In this document: positions 14,001 to 21,818 of the stretch, in pieces | Position numbering within the stretch: the stretch's first letter is position 1 | Layout: the number at the start of each line of letters is the position of its first letter | Assembly: GCF_963576675.1 (NCBI RefSeq) | Contig: NC_088912.1 | Span: 10,625,001 to 10,689,000 of the forward strand | Direction of reading: 5' to 3' | Origin: Euphorbia lathyris | Lineage: Eukaryota; Streptophyta; Magnoliopsida; Malpighiales; Euphorbiaceae | DNA length: 64,000 bases | The notes under the pieces: generated by a model | Told to the model about the DNA's origin: nothing | The model's input: the letters and a program-made list of their open reading frames with translations, nothing else | Databases searched by the model: none | Position numbers and translations under genes: made by a program

Positions 14001-15866
14001 CAACTAATTATATATACAAAAGAAAAACTAATTATATGATTATTTTCTTTATATAATTGTTTAGTTAGTGAAGATACAAGTAGTTGTAGGTCTCTAATGC
14101 TTTGTTTGGTCCAAACATGAACCAAACCGAACCGAATTATAATTTGGATTGGTTTGGTCCTAAAAAATAGAGGTAATTTGGTTCGGTCCAATTCGGTTTG
14201 GTTCGGTTTTTGGACCAAACCGGACCATGCTCACCCCTAGAGTGACATGTCAATTCAGATCTCTGACTGAAACGAAACGCAACAGCCACATATCGGTTAT
14301 TTTTATGAAAAAAGTAATTTTGTTTTTTTAATATAAAAAACAACCGACACGTGATAGCTAGGTGGCGCATACGTAGCGACTGTCATGTGTTGTTTCAGTC
14401 AGAGATCTGAGTTGACTCATGCTGACGTGTCACCTATGTCATCATTCCGATACTTTTTAATAACTGAAATTGCCAGAGTGACCTAATTGAAACAAAATTT
14501 AAAATTGAATGATTTTAAGTTCAGTTACCAACGGTACATTTAACCCCTGATTAATTTAATTAAGTATTGAATTATCTCGATGAACTAATAATTATAAATT
14601 GATTATGTTCTTAATAGGGACTAGAAGTTGCAAATACAGCATTTTGCAGGTACTTTGATGGAATATATAAAGATTTAAACAGAAAGATCAACTTTGTGAT
14701 GAGATTGGTGGAATTGTACAGGCCATACTTGTTCTTCCAAGGAGTGTACGTATACCTAATTAATTAATTTAAAATTTTTTAGGGTAAATTTAAAAAAAAT
14801 TACGTGGTTACATTTTTTTTTTGTCAATGATATGCCTGTGGTTTTTTTACGTCCGCTTATTGATGTTTTTCGTTTTACTAAAAATAGTTGACAATTTTAA
14901 AATTGAAAACTTTTCAAGAATTGATGGTATTCTAAGAAGTTTTAATTCTTTAAATTTTTAATTTTGATGTTATTTAAATGTTGTTTGGTGAGGAGAGAGA
15001 AAATCAATATTTAGAAAAGAAAGTTCAATAACTGACGATTTTGGAAAATAAAAATTTAAATTCATAATAAATATATTACTAATCAACTTTAATTCTTATA
15101 ATTTTCCATTTTGAAATAGTTAACAGTTATTTTTAAAGTATTAAACTAAAAGATTACTGTAGTGTAGCAAATCCAAAAACCTCGGTGTCCGTTTGAAAAA
15201 AAACACCACAAACATGTAATTAACAAAATGTAACCAGTTGATTTTTTTTTGGAATTTACCTTTTTCTTGAAGCATTTTGAAATTGGGATAATTTCCATTT
15301 TGTCCCTAAAATTATTGAAAAAGTTAAATTTTTTTTTATAAAGAAAATGTTCAATTTTACCCTCATATAAAATAGTTCAATTTTACCCTCATATAAAATA
15401 GTTCAATTCTAAGATTAAACTCCTATTTGACCTTTGTGGTATCCAAAATTTTATCGTTTAACTCATATGATATCATTTGGTGACGTTGGCCTCCTAAACT
15501 ATTCATATAGGTCCCATTGGGGGCATTCGGAGACAGGGATGGGGACGGTGATGGGACACTTATAACCATACCCGTCCCGTCCCCGACTGTCCGGAACAAA
15601 ATAAAAACCATCCCTGCCCTATGAAGCAAATGACAAACTTTTGGATACTTGAATTTAATCCTTTTTAAAATTAAATTAATTAAATTTGTGATTTTAAATT
15701 TAATTGCAGATTTGATGACATAAATACAGAAAAATTACGATTGGCAGCAAGTGAGAATATTGGTGTTGAGAATGATTTGTTCTACTTTGATCCCAAATCA
15801 ATTAATTGGGAAGATTACTTCACAAATATTCACATTCCTGGTGTGGTCAAATACGTTTTTAAATGA
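153..15866 (+). CDS. FAR: Alcohol-forming fatty acyl-CoA reductase (FAR, CER4-like), 5' partial
   Basis: Reduces very-long-chain fatty acyl-CoA to primary alcohol with NADPH, for wax, suberin or cutin lipids; plant FARs act mainly at the ER. Coding exons read from GT/AG sites and family similarity: 153-256, 872-1077, 2157-2257, 2341-2533, 6961-7122, 9168-9249, 12231-12497, 14618-14745, 15710-15866 (TGA 15864-15866). They sum to 1400 nt (about 466 codons) and all join in phase without stops; the family is about 490 residues. The Rossmann GxxGxxG motif should lie in a first exon left of the window. Visible family landmarks: VSTAYVSGE across exons 3-4, the active-site YxxxK as YVFTK in exon 5, [16 protein letters not shown], and a C-terminal FAR_C region in the last three exons ending in KYVFK. 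The exon at 6961 follows a 4.4-kb intron. Introns are packed with MITEs, but no exon is broken. Family call is firm; substrate chain length cannot be read. Confidence 0.95.
2660..3077. repeat. Mutator-type MITE in FAR intron, 10-bp TSD
   Basis: Inverted-repeat element of 418 bp. Left end starts GTGTAAATTACATGCGTGG and the reverse complement of the right end starts GGGTAAATTACATATGTGG. It is flanked by a perfect 10-bp duplication GCTTTTAGTT (2650-2659 and 3078-3087). A long TIR with a 9-10-bp TSD fits the Mutator superfamily. The inside also folds (ACCGGT-rich arms). No coding capacity. Confidence 0.85.
3948..4284. repeat. Fold-back MITE with central AT microsatellite
   Basis: Left arm (about 3948-4105) and right arm (about 4138-4284) are imperfect inverted complements, rich in GGGCTGG/CCAGCCC-type words such as CCATAGGTCGGGCTGG and its partner CCAGCCCATGG. 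An (AT)n run of about 28 bp lies at the centre (near 4107-4134). I could not define a TSD. The same family seems to leave a half-copy near 6265-6420. No coding capacity. Confidence 0.6.
4535..5358. repeat. Fold-back MITE, 'GGCTTAATACATC' family, interrupted
   Basis: The ends are inverted copies: left GGCTTAATACATCATTTACG, right end reverse complement GGTTTAATACATCGTTTGTT. Both arms continue with text resembling 'gaacttgtccaaaaag'. The middle holds a poly(T)-led retroposon remnant (4784 to about 5090). Related copies lie at 7175-8060, 8123-8472 and 17231-17734. TSD not convincing. Confidence 0.65.
4784..5090 (-). mobile_element. Poly(A)-tailed retroposon remnant (LINE or SINE 3' end)
   Basis: A run of 29 T (4784-4812) followed by about 280 bp of unrelated sequence sits inside the fold-back element, as expected for a minus-strand retroposon with its poly(A) tail at the left. 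No ORF survives and no certain TSD was found, so the class (LINE or SINE) and the right boundary are uncertain. Confidence 0.45.
6451..6775. repeat. Mutator-type MITE 'family A', copy 1
   Basis: An almost perfect fold-back of 325 bp: left end GGGATAAGATATTAAAATAG, right end reverse complement GGAACGAGGTACCAAAATAG. The arms meet at a central AACTTAACG/CGTTAAGTT region. Flanks TTGTTTCTA (6442-6450) and TTGTTTTTT (6776-6784) match at 7 of 9 positions, a decayed 9-bp TSD. A second copy is at 16101-16401 and a fragment at 32945-33072. Confidence 0.75.
7175..8060. repeat. Outer fold-back MITE of the 'TTAATACATC' family, split by another MITE
   Basis: Ends GGTTTAATATATCACGTAAC (left) and ..GATGTATTAAGTC (right) are inverted and related to the elements at 4535 and 8123. 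The left arm stops at 7249 and resumes after 7760, exactly where a 10-bp duplication flanks the inner element. The outer element is therefore older. Confidence 0.65.
7250..7760. repeat. Mutator-type MITE 'family C', perfect 10-bp TSD
   Basis: 511 bp. Left end GGGTTAAATGCATTGTTGGT; right end reverse complement GGGTTAAATGCACTGTTGGT, so the terminal repeats are nearly identical. Flanked by GGGGTTTTGT at 7240-7249 and 7761-7770 (perfect). An 85-codon open frame inside (7443-7700) arises from the fold-back arms and shows no family signature. Related copies at 13614-14546 and 19629-20139. Confidence 0.88.
8123..8472. repeat. Fold-back MITE of the 'TTAATACATC' family
   Basis: Left end GGACTTAATACATCAGGAGC; right end ..GTTGTATTAAGC is its inverted partner. 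Internal text ('gaatttacaaagtgtctcgttagc') matches the arms of the 7175-8060 copy. No clear TSD. Confidence 0.6.
8483..9007. repeat. Interspersed AT-rich MITE 'family D', copy 1
   Basis: Starts near 'acaaatatgccaatttt' and ends near 'ttgcattttaacc'. Arms carry 'ttttactcctaa...ttaaaattgtgcaa' and its inverse 'attttagacgttaggagtaaaat'. The same ordered text recurs at about 19155-20215 (split by a family C MITE) and 33468-33704 (truncated by an LTR). Boundaries approximate. Confidence 0.55.
9335..10253. repeat. hAT-like MITE, host of a nested Emigrant-like MITE
   Basis: Left end CGGTCATGTTTGGTAAAGAG and right end ..CTATTTGCCAAATATGACC are inverted partners. The body ('agctaatt', 'agctaacaactctcagct') is of a kind seen in plant hAT-type MITEs. 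It is split at 9618-10116 by a second element with a TA duplication. The TSD of the outer element is not clear, so the superfamily is provisional. Confidence 0.55.
9618..10116. repeat. Emigrant-like (Tc1/mariner, pogo-type) MITE
   Basis: Ends CAGTAAAACCTCTATATAAG and its inverse CTATATAAAGGTTTTACTG, flanked by TA (9616-9617 and 10117-10118). A TA target duplication with CAGTAAAACCTCTATA-type termini is what is known for the pogo-derived Emigrant group. The interior has near-identical tandem phrases ('ggcataattataaggcttgattttgtaaac'). Confidence 0.7.
10254..12230. other. FAR intron remainder, no gene seen
   Basis: The stretch before the exon at 12231 holds AT-rich sequence. A weak repeat lies around 10320-10830 ('gagatggggataagg' with 'ccttatccccgtctttagg'), probably a decayed fold-back. 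Around 11215-11510 there is text related to the 'TTAATACATC' MITE family. No coding exon, RNA gene or conserved motif was recognised. Confidence 0.5.
12577..13578. repeat. Pair of direct repeats with a fold-back between, FAR intron
   Basis: Two same-direction copies share 'gtttgaggtgcgattacaa' at the start (12577 and 13421) and 'aaacaagtctacatatagg' at the end (near 12894 and 13578). The first copy carries an extra insert of about 130 bp (12608-12738). Between them lies a fold-back element (12891-13371). This could be a small LTR-like (TRIM) structure or a simple duplication. Confidence 0.4.
12891..13371. repeat. Fold-back MITE between direct repeats
   Basis: Left arm 'gtaagttatagtctcaattt' pairs with the right arm, whose reverse complement reads 'gtaaattatatacatggtgt' then 'ctcaatttttcctttac'. 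Moderately decayed; no convincing TSD; no ORF. Confidence 0.5.
13614..14546. repeat. Mutator-type MITE 'family C', copy 2, split by a hAT MITE
   Basis: Left end GGGTTAAATGCATTATTGGT; right end ..GGTACATTTAACCC. Flanks CTAATTAACT (13604-13613) and CTGATTAATT (14547-14556) agree at 8 of 10 positions, a decayed TSD. Lies in the FAR intron before the exon at 14618. A 510-bp hAT-type MITE sits inside. Confidence 0.75.
13730..14239. repeat. hAT-type MITE, perfect 8-bp TSD, nested
   Basis: Termini TAGGGGTGAGCA / TGCTCACCCCTA, flanked by GAGTGACA at 13722-13729 and 14240-14247 (perfect 8 bp, the hAT signature). The interior is rich in ACCGAACC/GGTTCGGT repeats. Those repeats create short open frames on both strands that are not genes. 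Confidence 0.88.
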
Positions 15867-16100
15867 TACGGGATACGTATGAAGCTTTAATTTGGAGAAT
15901 ATCAGTGTCTCATGAATCTCGAATCGAGAAATTCGGCTACATATAAAAAATAATATAATTTTTTTTATTTCCAACTAAGTGTGTAAATTATAATTTTATT
16001 GGCAGTTTTTTCAATTAAGAACCTTGATGTGTAAATTATAATTTTATTGACAGTTTTTTCAATTAAGAACATTCTTCAAGGGTGTAAATTGTAATTTTAC
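15867..16100. other. FAR 3' flank
   Basis: Sequence after the FAR stop. It contains a short near-duplication ('gtgtaaattataattttatt' twice, near 15980 and 16030) before the next MITE. No further gene seen. Confidence 0.5.
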
Positions 16101-16401
16101 GGGATAAGTTTTTGAGGAAGTATCAATTTAGGCTCCACGTACAAAATAGCACCAATATAGGCTAACGTTTAAAAAATATAGCAATTCAGGCCTCGATAAC
16201 GGATTTGAAAAAACATTCCTATTAATGACGTATAATTGACAGGACTTAATGAAGTAATATCAATGACGTGTCCTGTTCCGTTATCGAGACTTAAATTGGT
16301 ACTCTTTTTTAAACGTTAAGCCTATATTGGCACTATTTTGTACGTGGAGTCTAAATTGATACTTCTCCAAAAACTATAGGCCTATTTTGGTACTTTATCC
16401 C
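16101..16401. repeat. Mutator-type MITE 'family A', copy 2
   Basis: Left GGGATAAGTTTTTGAGG and right ..GGTACTTTATCCC. Flanks TAATTTTAC (16092-16100) and TAATTTTAT (16402-16410) match at 8 of 9. The interior matches copy 1 at 6451-6775 in order ('tcaatttaggctccacgta', 'cctcgataac', 'ccgttatcgag'). Confidence 0.78.
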
Positions 16402-17230
16402 TAATTTTATTACCAAAATATCATATTTCTCAGTTGGTACACTTTTAAAATAAGAAGTGGAAGGTCGTGAGTAGGGGCGGAGATAAGGGGAGCTCGGAGA
16501 GGCACAGGGCTGCCAAAACCACCCCTATCATGGATGGTTTCCGACTCCTCCCACCGTTGGAACTACCTCTATTATGGATGGTTTTGTTTCTCCGGTTTTG
16601 ACAAAATTAATGTTCGGAAATGGTTAATTAATTTATTGAGTTTGTATTTAATTATAAAATCAAACTTGATTAATATATTATAGACGATGAATTTCTATAA
16701 GTTTGTTCAAAACGGCTCAATCTTACTTTTGTAGTCCAAATCTAACTTTATTTTGAGAAATTTTACATTGATACATAAAAATTGGCTATGAATCACTTAG
16801 ATGATAACACGTATATATACGAATTTTTTTTAGTAAATTCGATTTAGCAAAAAAAAGAAATTTTTACGCACTCACATTTAAATTTGACCCCAATAGACCA
16901 ATCTTGTATCCGCAACTGGTTGTGGGTTCGAACCCATCCGAACAATAAAAAAAATTAGAATAAGTTTATTTGTATAAAATGTTAAGAGTTGGCATTAATT
17001 AAAGGTAAAAAACATTACGAGGCTCCTAATCTTTCAATTTTGTAGTTAATTAAGGACGTAATTTTATTTATTTGGACACATTAAGTTATTGCTTGTCAAA
17101 TTAGTGAGTTGTAAACATCTAATTTAGTTAAACAAACACGATTCATTTTATCTGTATTTGAAATTATACTTTTTTACGGTTTGAATTAAGGTTCACAAAT
17201 TCTCTATAACCAGATTACACATATTAAAAA
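16402..17230. other. Intergenic spacer, no gene seen
   Basis: AT-rich sequence with a GC-rich patch at 16460-16590 ('aaccacccctatcatggatggtttccgactcc'). That patch resembles one at 1430-1555 inside the first FAR introns, so it is an interspersed repeat of unknown class. No ORF with a family signature. Confidence 0.45.
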
Positions 17231-17734
17231 GGCCTAATACATCACCAGCTCCCTAAACTTACTTATTTCGTATCACCAGCTGCCTAAAATTGTTAATAAA
17301 AGTAGATTAGCTTTTTGAACTTTGCAAGTGTCTCACTAACTCCCCAAACTTGCTTATTCTCTAACAACTAAATGCAAAAACCATAATACTAACTTTCGAT
17401 CCTCATTCATTCAATCTCTCCAACCTGAAACACTAAGTCTTATAATATGTTAAAAGGTAGCAGAAGCGAAAAAATTACCCCTCGAATAGATGAAGATGTA
17501 TTTTTAGAAATTAGGTTTAATAAGTTTTTGTATTTAATTGTTACAGAATAAATAAGTTTAAGGAGTTGGGGAGATACTTGCAAAGTTCAGGGAGCTAATC
17601 TACTTTTATGGACAAGTTTAAGGAGCTGGTGATACGAAATAAGTAAGTTTAGGAAGCTGGTGAGACACTTGCAAAGTTCAGGGAGTCAATCTACTATTTT
17701 GGACAAGTTTAGGAAGCTGGTAATATATTAAGCC
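17231..17734. repeat. Fold-back MITE of the 'TTAATACATC' family with internal repeats
   Basis: Left end GGCCTAATACATCACCAGCT; right end ..GGTAATATATTAAGCC. The phrase 'acaagtttaaggagctggt' and near-copies recur several times in the right arm, so the arm was internally duplicated. No clear TSD. Confidence 0.65.
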
Positions 17735-17938
17735 TTTTTTTTTTATCACGAGGGGGCTTAATATGACAAAGAAAAAAAGATCAGAGACATAATGTATTTA
17801 AATAAAAGATCAAAAACTTGATGAATCAAAAAATTAAAGATTGGAGTTCATGATGTTTTTTATGTTAATTAAACTGGATAATATTTAAACTTCTACCTAT
17901 AACGTATGAAATAATAAATATTTATCTCTAATATTTCT

Positions 17939-18499
17939 TTTTTTTTGGTGAGAAGGGAAGAAAAAAAAACAAACAAACAAAAACCTAATCCGGGATCAGT
18001 CTAGGAAGACTGACCCCAATCCTATCCTCAAGAAGAGAAGGTAACAGAAAAGAAGGAGGAACGGAAAGGGTAGAAACACCTAACATCCCCCCATGCCCAG
18101 CAGCTGCCAAGCGATCCGCCACGCGGTTTTGCTCCCTATAAATATGGGAGAAGGTAAGAGAATCGAAGGCAGGACGAAGCCTCAAGATGGCTTTAATGAG
18201 ATTCTGACTCTTAAGACAAACAGCATGTCTATCCGAAATCCTGTTGATAGCCTCCAAATTGTCAGACTCCACCGAAAGTCTTTTAACACCCATGCGAATG
18301 ACGAGTTTAATGCCAGACAAGATCCCCCAGAGCTCTGCAGTAAAGGAGGAGCCCGTACCTAAGTTATGGGTAAACCCAGCCAGCCAGGCGCCACCAGCAT
18401 CCCGAAGAACTCCACCAGCAGCAATTCTGCCATTACTAAGGCAGGAGCCATCCGTATTCAACTTGACAACCCCTTCCCTGGGCTTCCTCCAACCATCCG
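17939..18499 (-). mobile_element. 5'-truncated LINE (L1-type) insertion, 16-bp TSD
   Basis: A perfect 16-bp duplication TATCTCTAATATTTCT lies at 17923-17938 and 18500-18515. The element begins with a T run on the plus strand (its poly(A) tail) and carries the 3'-terminal RNase H region of a plant LINE on the minus strand. 5' truncation, poly(A) tail and a long TSD are what target-primed reverse transcription produces. Confidence 0.88.
17985..18461 (-). pseudogene. RNase H domain of a plant LINE ORF2 (3' fragment)
   Basis: 158 codons, open to the stop at 17985; the frame continues upstream to the element's 5' edge (about 18510) with a WRKPREG...NTDGS lead-in typical of the plant LINE RVT_3 type RNase H. 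All four acidic catalytic positions appear: D in NTDGS, E in TAELWG, D in VESDN, D in RVADRLAA. The reverse transcriptase and endonuclease parts are missing because of 5' truncation, so this is a dead fragment with an intact-looking fold. Host-gene capture is an alternative, but the 16-bp TSD favours a LINE tail. Confidence 0.82.
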
Positions 18500-18515
18500 T
18501 ATCTCTAATATTTCT

Positions 18516-19154
18516 AAATATGATAAAATTATATATCTAGCTAATGGAAATATTTAACGAAATGGTTTTAACGTTAATTGATCCGTTTTTTTAATCTTGA
18601 TCGTCTATGTCTGATATGATGTGGATGCATCTAGACCAAAATCCAAATCCCTAATTTTTGTTTTCTATCGATGGGTTTTCTTGCTTCTTCCTCCCCTCTT
18701 ACCATTTTTGATTTGGCATCATCTCCTTCATGCGATCAAAGTTTTTCTTCATCTTTGATGCTTTTAATTATAACGTATGAAATAGTAAAATTTTGTTGTT
18801 GTCGATTATAATGTAGAGCAATTATACGCTGAAGCAGTGGTGGAGTCGGCTTTTAACTATCAGGAATGCAAAAAAAAAAAAAAACTCATCTTCACTTAGA
18901 TGATGCCACGTTAACAGTTGGGATGACGTGAGATTATCTGAGTGGAAGGACTATGACTGGTGCCGCTTCACAAAAGAATTTTACTAGATCTAGTTAAAAG
19001 TTTTATCTTATAGAGTAATTGTTCTACGTACCATTATTTGAGTGCAAAAATTTGCCAAATTAAAAACAGTGTGAAACTTTTGTTACTATTCCATAAGTTA
19101 ACAGATACACTTTCCCAAATAATATTAGGTTTAAACTTGGGAAAATATGAAAAA
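18516..19154. other. Intergenic spacer, no gene seen
   Basis: AT-rich sequence. Around 18895-18985 there is a repeat ('agatgatgccacgttaac ... ggatgacgtgag') related to the insert at 12608-12738 in the FAR intron. Nothing else recognised. Confidence 0.45.
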
Positions 19155-20215
19155 AAAAAAAACCCCTCAACGTTAACAATGAAGAGCAATTTGACGTTGA
19201 TAACTAAGTACAATTTTATTCCTAACATTGATAAATTTGGTCAATTTGAGAAATGATTTATCAAACTCTATCTTCTAAGCCATCAATCTTGTCATCTCCA
19301 TTGCATACGTATGTCATTTTATCAATCATCAGTAACAAATTATAAACACGCGTATAAACGTGAAAAAAAAATTAAAAAAATTATACTATGTTCTGTACGA
19401 GTTGAATTTTTTTTTTTTGCAAATATTATATCATATTTAAAAATATTAATCTCTAATTTTATTATGAAATTACAAAACTGTTAAAAAAAATTTAAAACTA
19501 ATTAATATACAACTAATATAAAATATATGTATCTTTTTAATGATATCTAGAATTGACTCAATTGACAACGTTAGAGATAAACTAGCTTTTGATTTTCAAT
19601 ATTAGGAGGTAAACCTGCATCATTTTGCGGGTTAAATGTACCATTTGCCATTGAAGTTTAATGGTTGCCTCAAAATGATCACTGAACTTCAACTTATTTC
19701 AATAAAATCATTCAACTTTAAATTTTATTTATATTAAGTTACTCGGGAGTTGGGTGAGATCAAGAGCAAAAAGACACATGAAAGTGATGTGGCTACCACA
19801 CCAGTAGTAGTCAATTTCACCTTGAGCAAAAAGATACATGGGTGCTACCTAGCTGACCAAAATGACACGTGGCTACCACCTAACTGACATGTGTGCATGT
19901 GTCGTTTCGATCAGCTAGGTGGAAAACACGTGTTATCTAGGTGTTATCCACGTATTGTTTCGATCAACGGTAAAAATTGACTAGTGCTGATGTCGAAACC
20001 ACGTCATTTTTTCAGTGTCTTTTTGTCTTTCAGTCGTCAGAGTGACTTAATTGAAACAAATTTAAATTAAATGATTTTATTGAGACAAATCCATTTTGAG
20101 ACAACTATGAAAGTTTGGCGACCAACATACATTTAACCCACCATTTTAGACATAAATCGTAGAATTACTCTTTACTTTCAACGTTACAGATATTTTTGCA
20201 ACTTTTATTTGTAAG
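19155..20215. repeat. 'Family D' MITE, copy 2, split by a family C MITE
   Basis: Outer text ('gatttatcaaactctatcttctaagccatcaatcttgtcat') parallels the copy at 8483-9007 in order. It is broken at 19629 and resumes at 20140 with 'ccattttagacat', as predicted from the intact copy ('cattattttagacg'). Confidence 0.55.
19629..20139. repeat. Mutator-type MITE 'family C', copy 3
   Basis: Left GGGTTAAATGTACCATTTGC; right ..CATACATTTAACCC. Flanks ATCATTTTGC and ACCATTTTAG share 7 of 10 positions. Inner phrases ('tcaataaaatcattcaactt', 'gattttattgagacaaat') match copies at 7250 and 13614. Confidence 0.7.
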
Positions 20216-20254
20216 TTAACTCAGCCAAATATTCGAAAAAGGTGTAGAATGACA

Positions 20255-20490
20255 TGGGCTTGGATGACATGTTTTCTTAATGGGCCAAAGCCCAAAGCCC
20301 AGTAAGGAGATGGAGGCAGATGCTTATTTTCCTTGTTAGTTCCATTTCAATTTTTTCAGTATCTTCATAGCTCAAATCTTTGATTCTTTTGCTTGGCTTC
20401 CATTTTCATTTGGTTGATTTTTTGTCTGATCTCGAGATTGAATTTGATTGTCGTTTCAAGGATTTCGGAGGAAAGAAAACCCTAATTCAG
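20255..20490 (+). promoter_or_regulatory. Probable NDUFA2 promoter and 5' leader exon
   Basis: Four site II motifs (TGGGCY) cluster here: TGGGCT 20255, TGGGCC 20281, and on the other strand at 20289-20294 and 20296-20301. A telo-box AAACCCTAA follows at 20477-20485, then a good donor CAG|GTATCTG at 20490/20491. Site II plus telo-box is the known signature of plant nuclear genes for mitochondrial respiratory-chain and ribosomal proteins. I infer that this is the NDUFA2 transcription start region, with a leader intron reaching to just before the ATG at 21819. The leader acceptor is not certain. Confidence 0.6.
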
Positions 20491-21074
20491 GTATCTGAAG
20501 GTTCGTCGATTTAGTTTGATTTAGTTTATGCAATCTCTATTCTGGTATCGCTATGTTCGAAAATCATAATTTGCTAAATTAATTTTCTGTGTCATGGAAT
20601 TCATTAATCTGCAATTTTCTTTTCATTTGAATTGTTTCGCATCAATGAAGATATGTTCGGTATTGCTTTGGATTCATGGATTTATTTCCCTTCCCATTTT
20701 AGGGTTCAAATTTTTTGACACAATAACACGATCTACAAACAATATTACGCTCACACGATATGATTGAATATATAAGATATGGAACATATAGATAATATAA
20801 CTCGATAACCCGAATTGTGCAAATATTTAGTACAAATGCAATGCAGCCTGTGTCGCTGATGTGTTTTGTGTTAGATATCTCATATCTCATATCTCTTAAT
20901 TGGGAAGCTATACAACTATGTATATATGTGAGACAATCTTTCTCCTTTGAGGTACTTTTTAGAGTGAGTTAGAGACCTACTATTGATATTTGCTTCAGGC
21001 TCCATATGATTCCGGGCGTGAGGGTGTGTTAGATTTCTCATATTGCTTAATTAAAGAACTATATGACTCCTTAT

Positions 21075-21320
21075 GTAAAAACCCAGTCCGGAGTGGGTGG
21101 CGCTGGGGCAAAAGGCCTTAGCAAGGAGCAGCTCTAAGGGATGGTGATGGGGCAAGAATGAACTAAATCTCACATTGGAATGGAGAGAGAGGTACTGAGG
21201 TATATTAGTACGGTCTGTTTTCAATACGTGTAGTCGTGTTTTAAAACCGTGAATCCCAAGGTGTTGGATTTGGCCCAAAGTGGAACAATATCTCTATGGT
21301 ATTGGACCTGGCTGTTACAC
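21075..21320. repeat. Interspersed repeat of unknown class in NDUFA2 leader intron
   Basis: GC-richer block ('aacccagtccggagtgggtgg' to 'tattggacctggctgttaca') with 'gttttaaaaccgtgaatcccaa' in the middle. Its tone and position look like a common plant interspersed repeat on the minus strand. I cannot assign a family with confidence. Confidence 0.35.
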
Positions 21321-21560
21321 CTTATATATATATGTGAGACAATAGTCATTCTTTTAAGTACCTTTTGCCTTGTACAATGTTGGGTCACTTGTGGAAATTT
21401 GCTTCACGTCTAGATAATTTTGCGGGTGTGTTATAGATTTAAAAAATGTTGTAACATCTGCTTTGATGTTTTTGACTGATGATACCTTAATAGTTGATCC
21501 ATACATAAGTAGGAGTAAGCATACTGTTTCCTTTGTTATGCTTAAGAGGCTTTTTGTTTC

Positions 21561-21790
21561 GGATAAAATGTATTGTATTGACGGTTGTTGAAGTTTGGGT
21601 CTGTTTCAAAAGGTCATTCAACTTTATATTTCTTTCAATAAATCAATGAACTTTAAATATGGTTTTATTGAAGTCATTCCGGTTAATCTGTAACGTGGCA
21701 CAAAAAAAGAATTGAATACATGCTAACTAAATGTCATGCCGGACATGTCTGACTTTTATGCTGACATGACAGACACGTGGTGCATTGCCG
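21561..21790. repeat. Truncated MITE arm upstream of the NDUFA2 start
   Basis: The end 'gataaaatgtattgtattg' then 'acggttgttgaagtttgggt' matches the reverse complement of the right end of the element at 22789-23345 ('cgtaaaatacatggacggtt', 'attgaagtttgaagtctg'). Only one arm is present. It ends within about 30 bp of the ATG, so it may supply part of the leader. Confidence 0.5.
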
Positions 21791-21818
21791 TCGTCGTGAG
21801 GACAAGGCTGAGAAAAGA

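Noticed and set aside
18093..18557. Plus-strand open frames of 63-98 codons overlapping the LINE fragment.
   Set aside because: They are antisense shadows of the RNase H frame.
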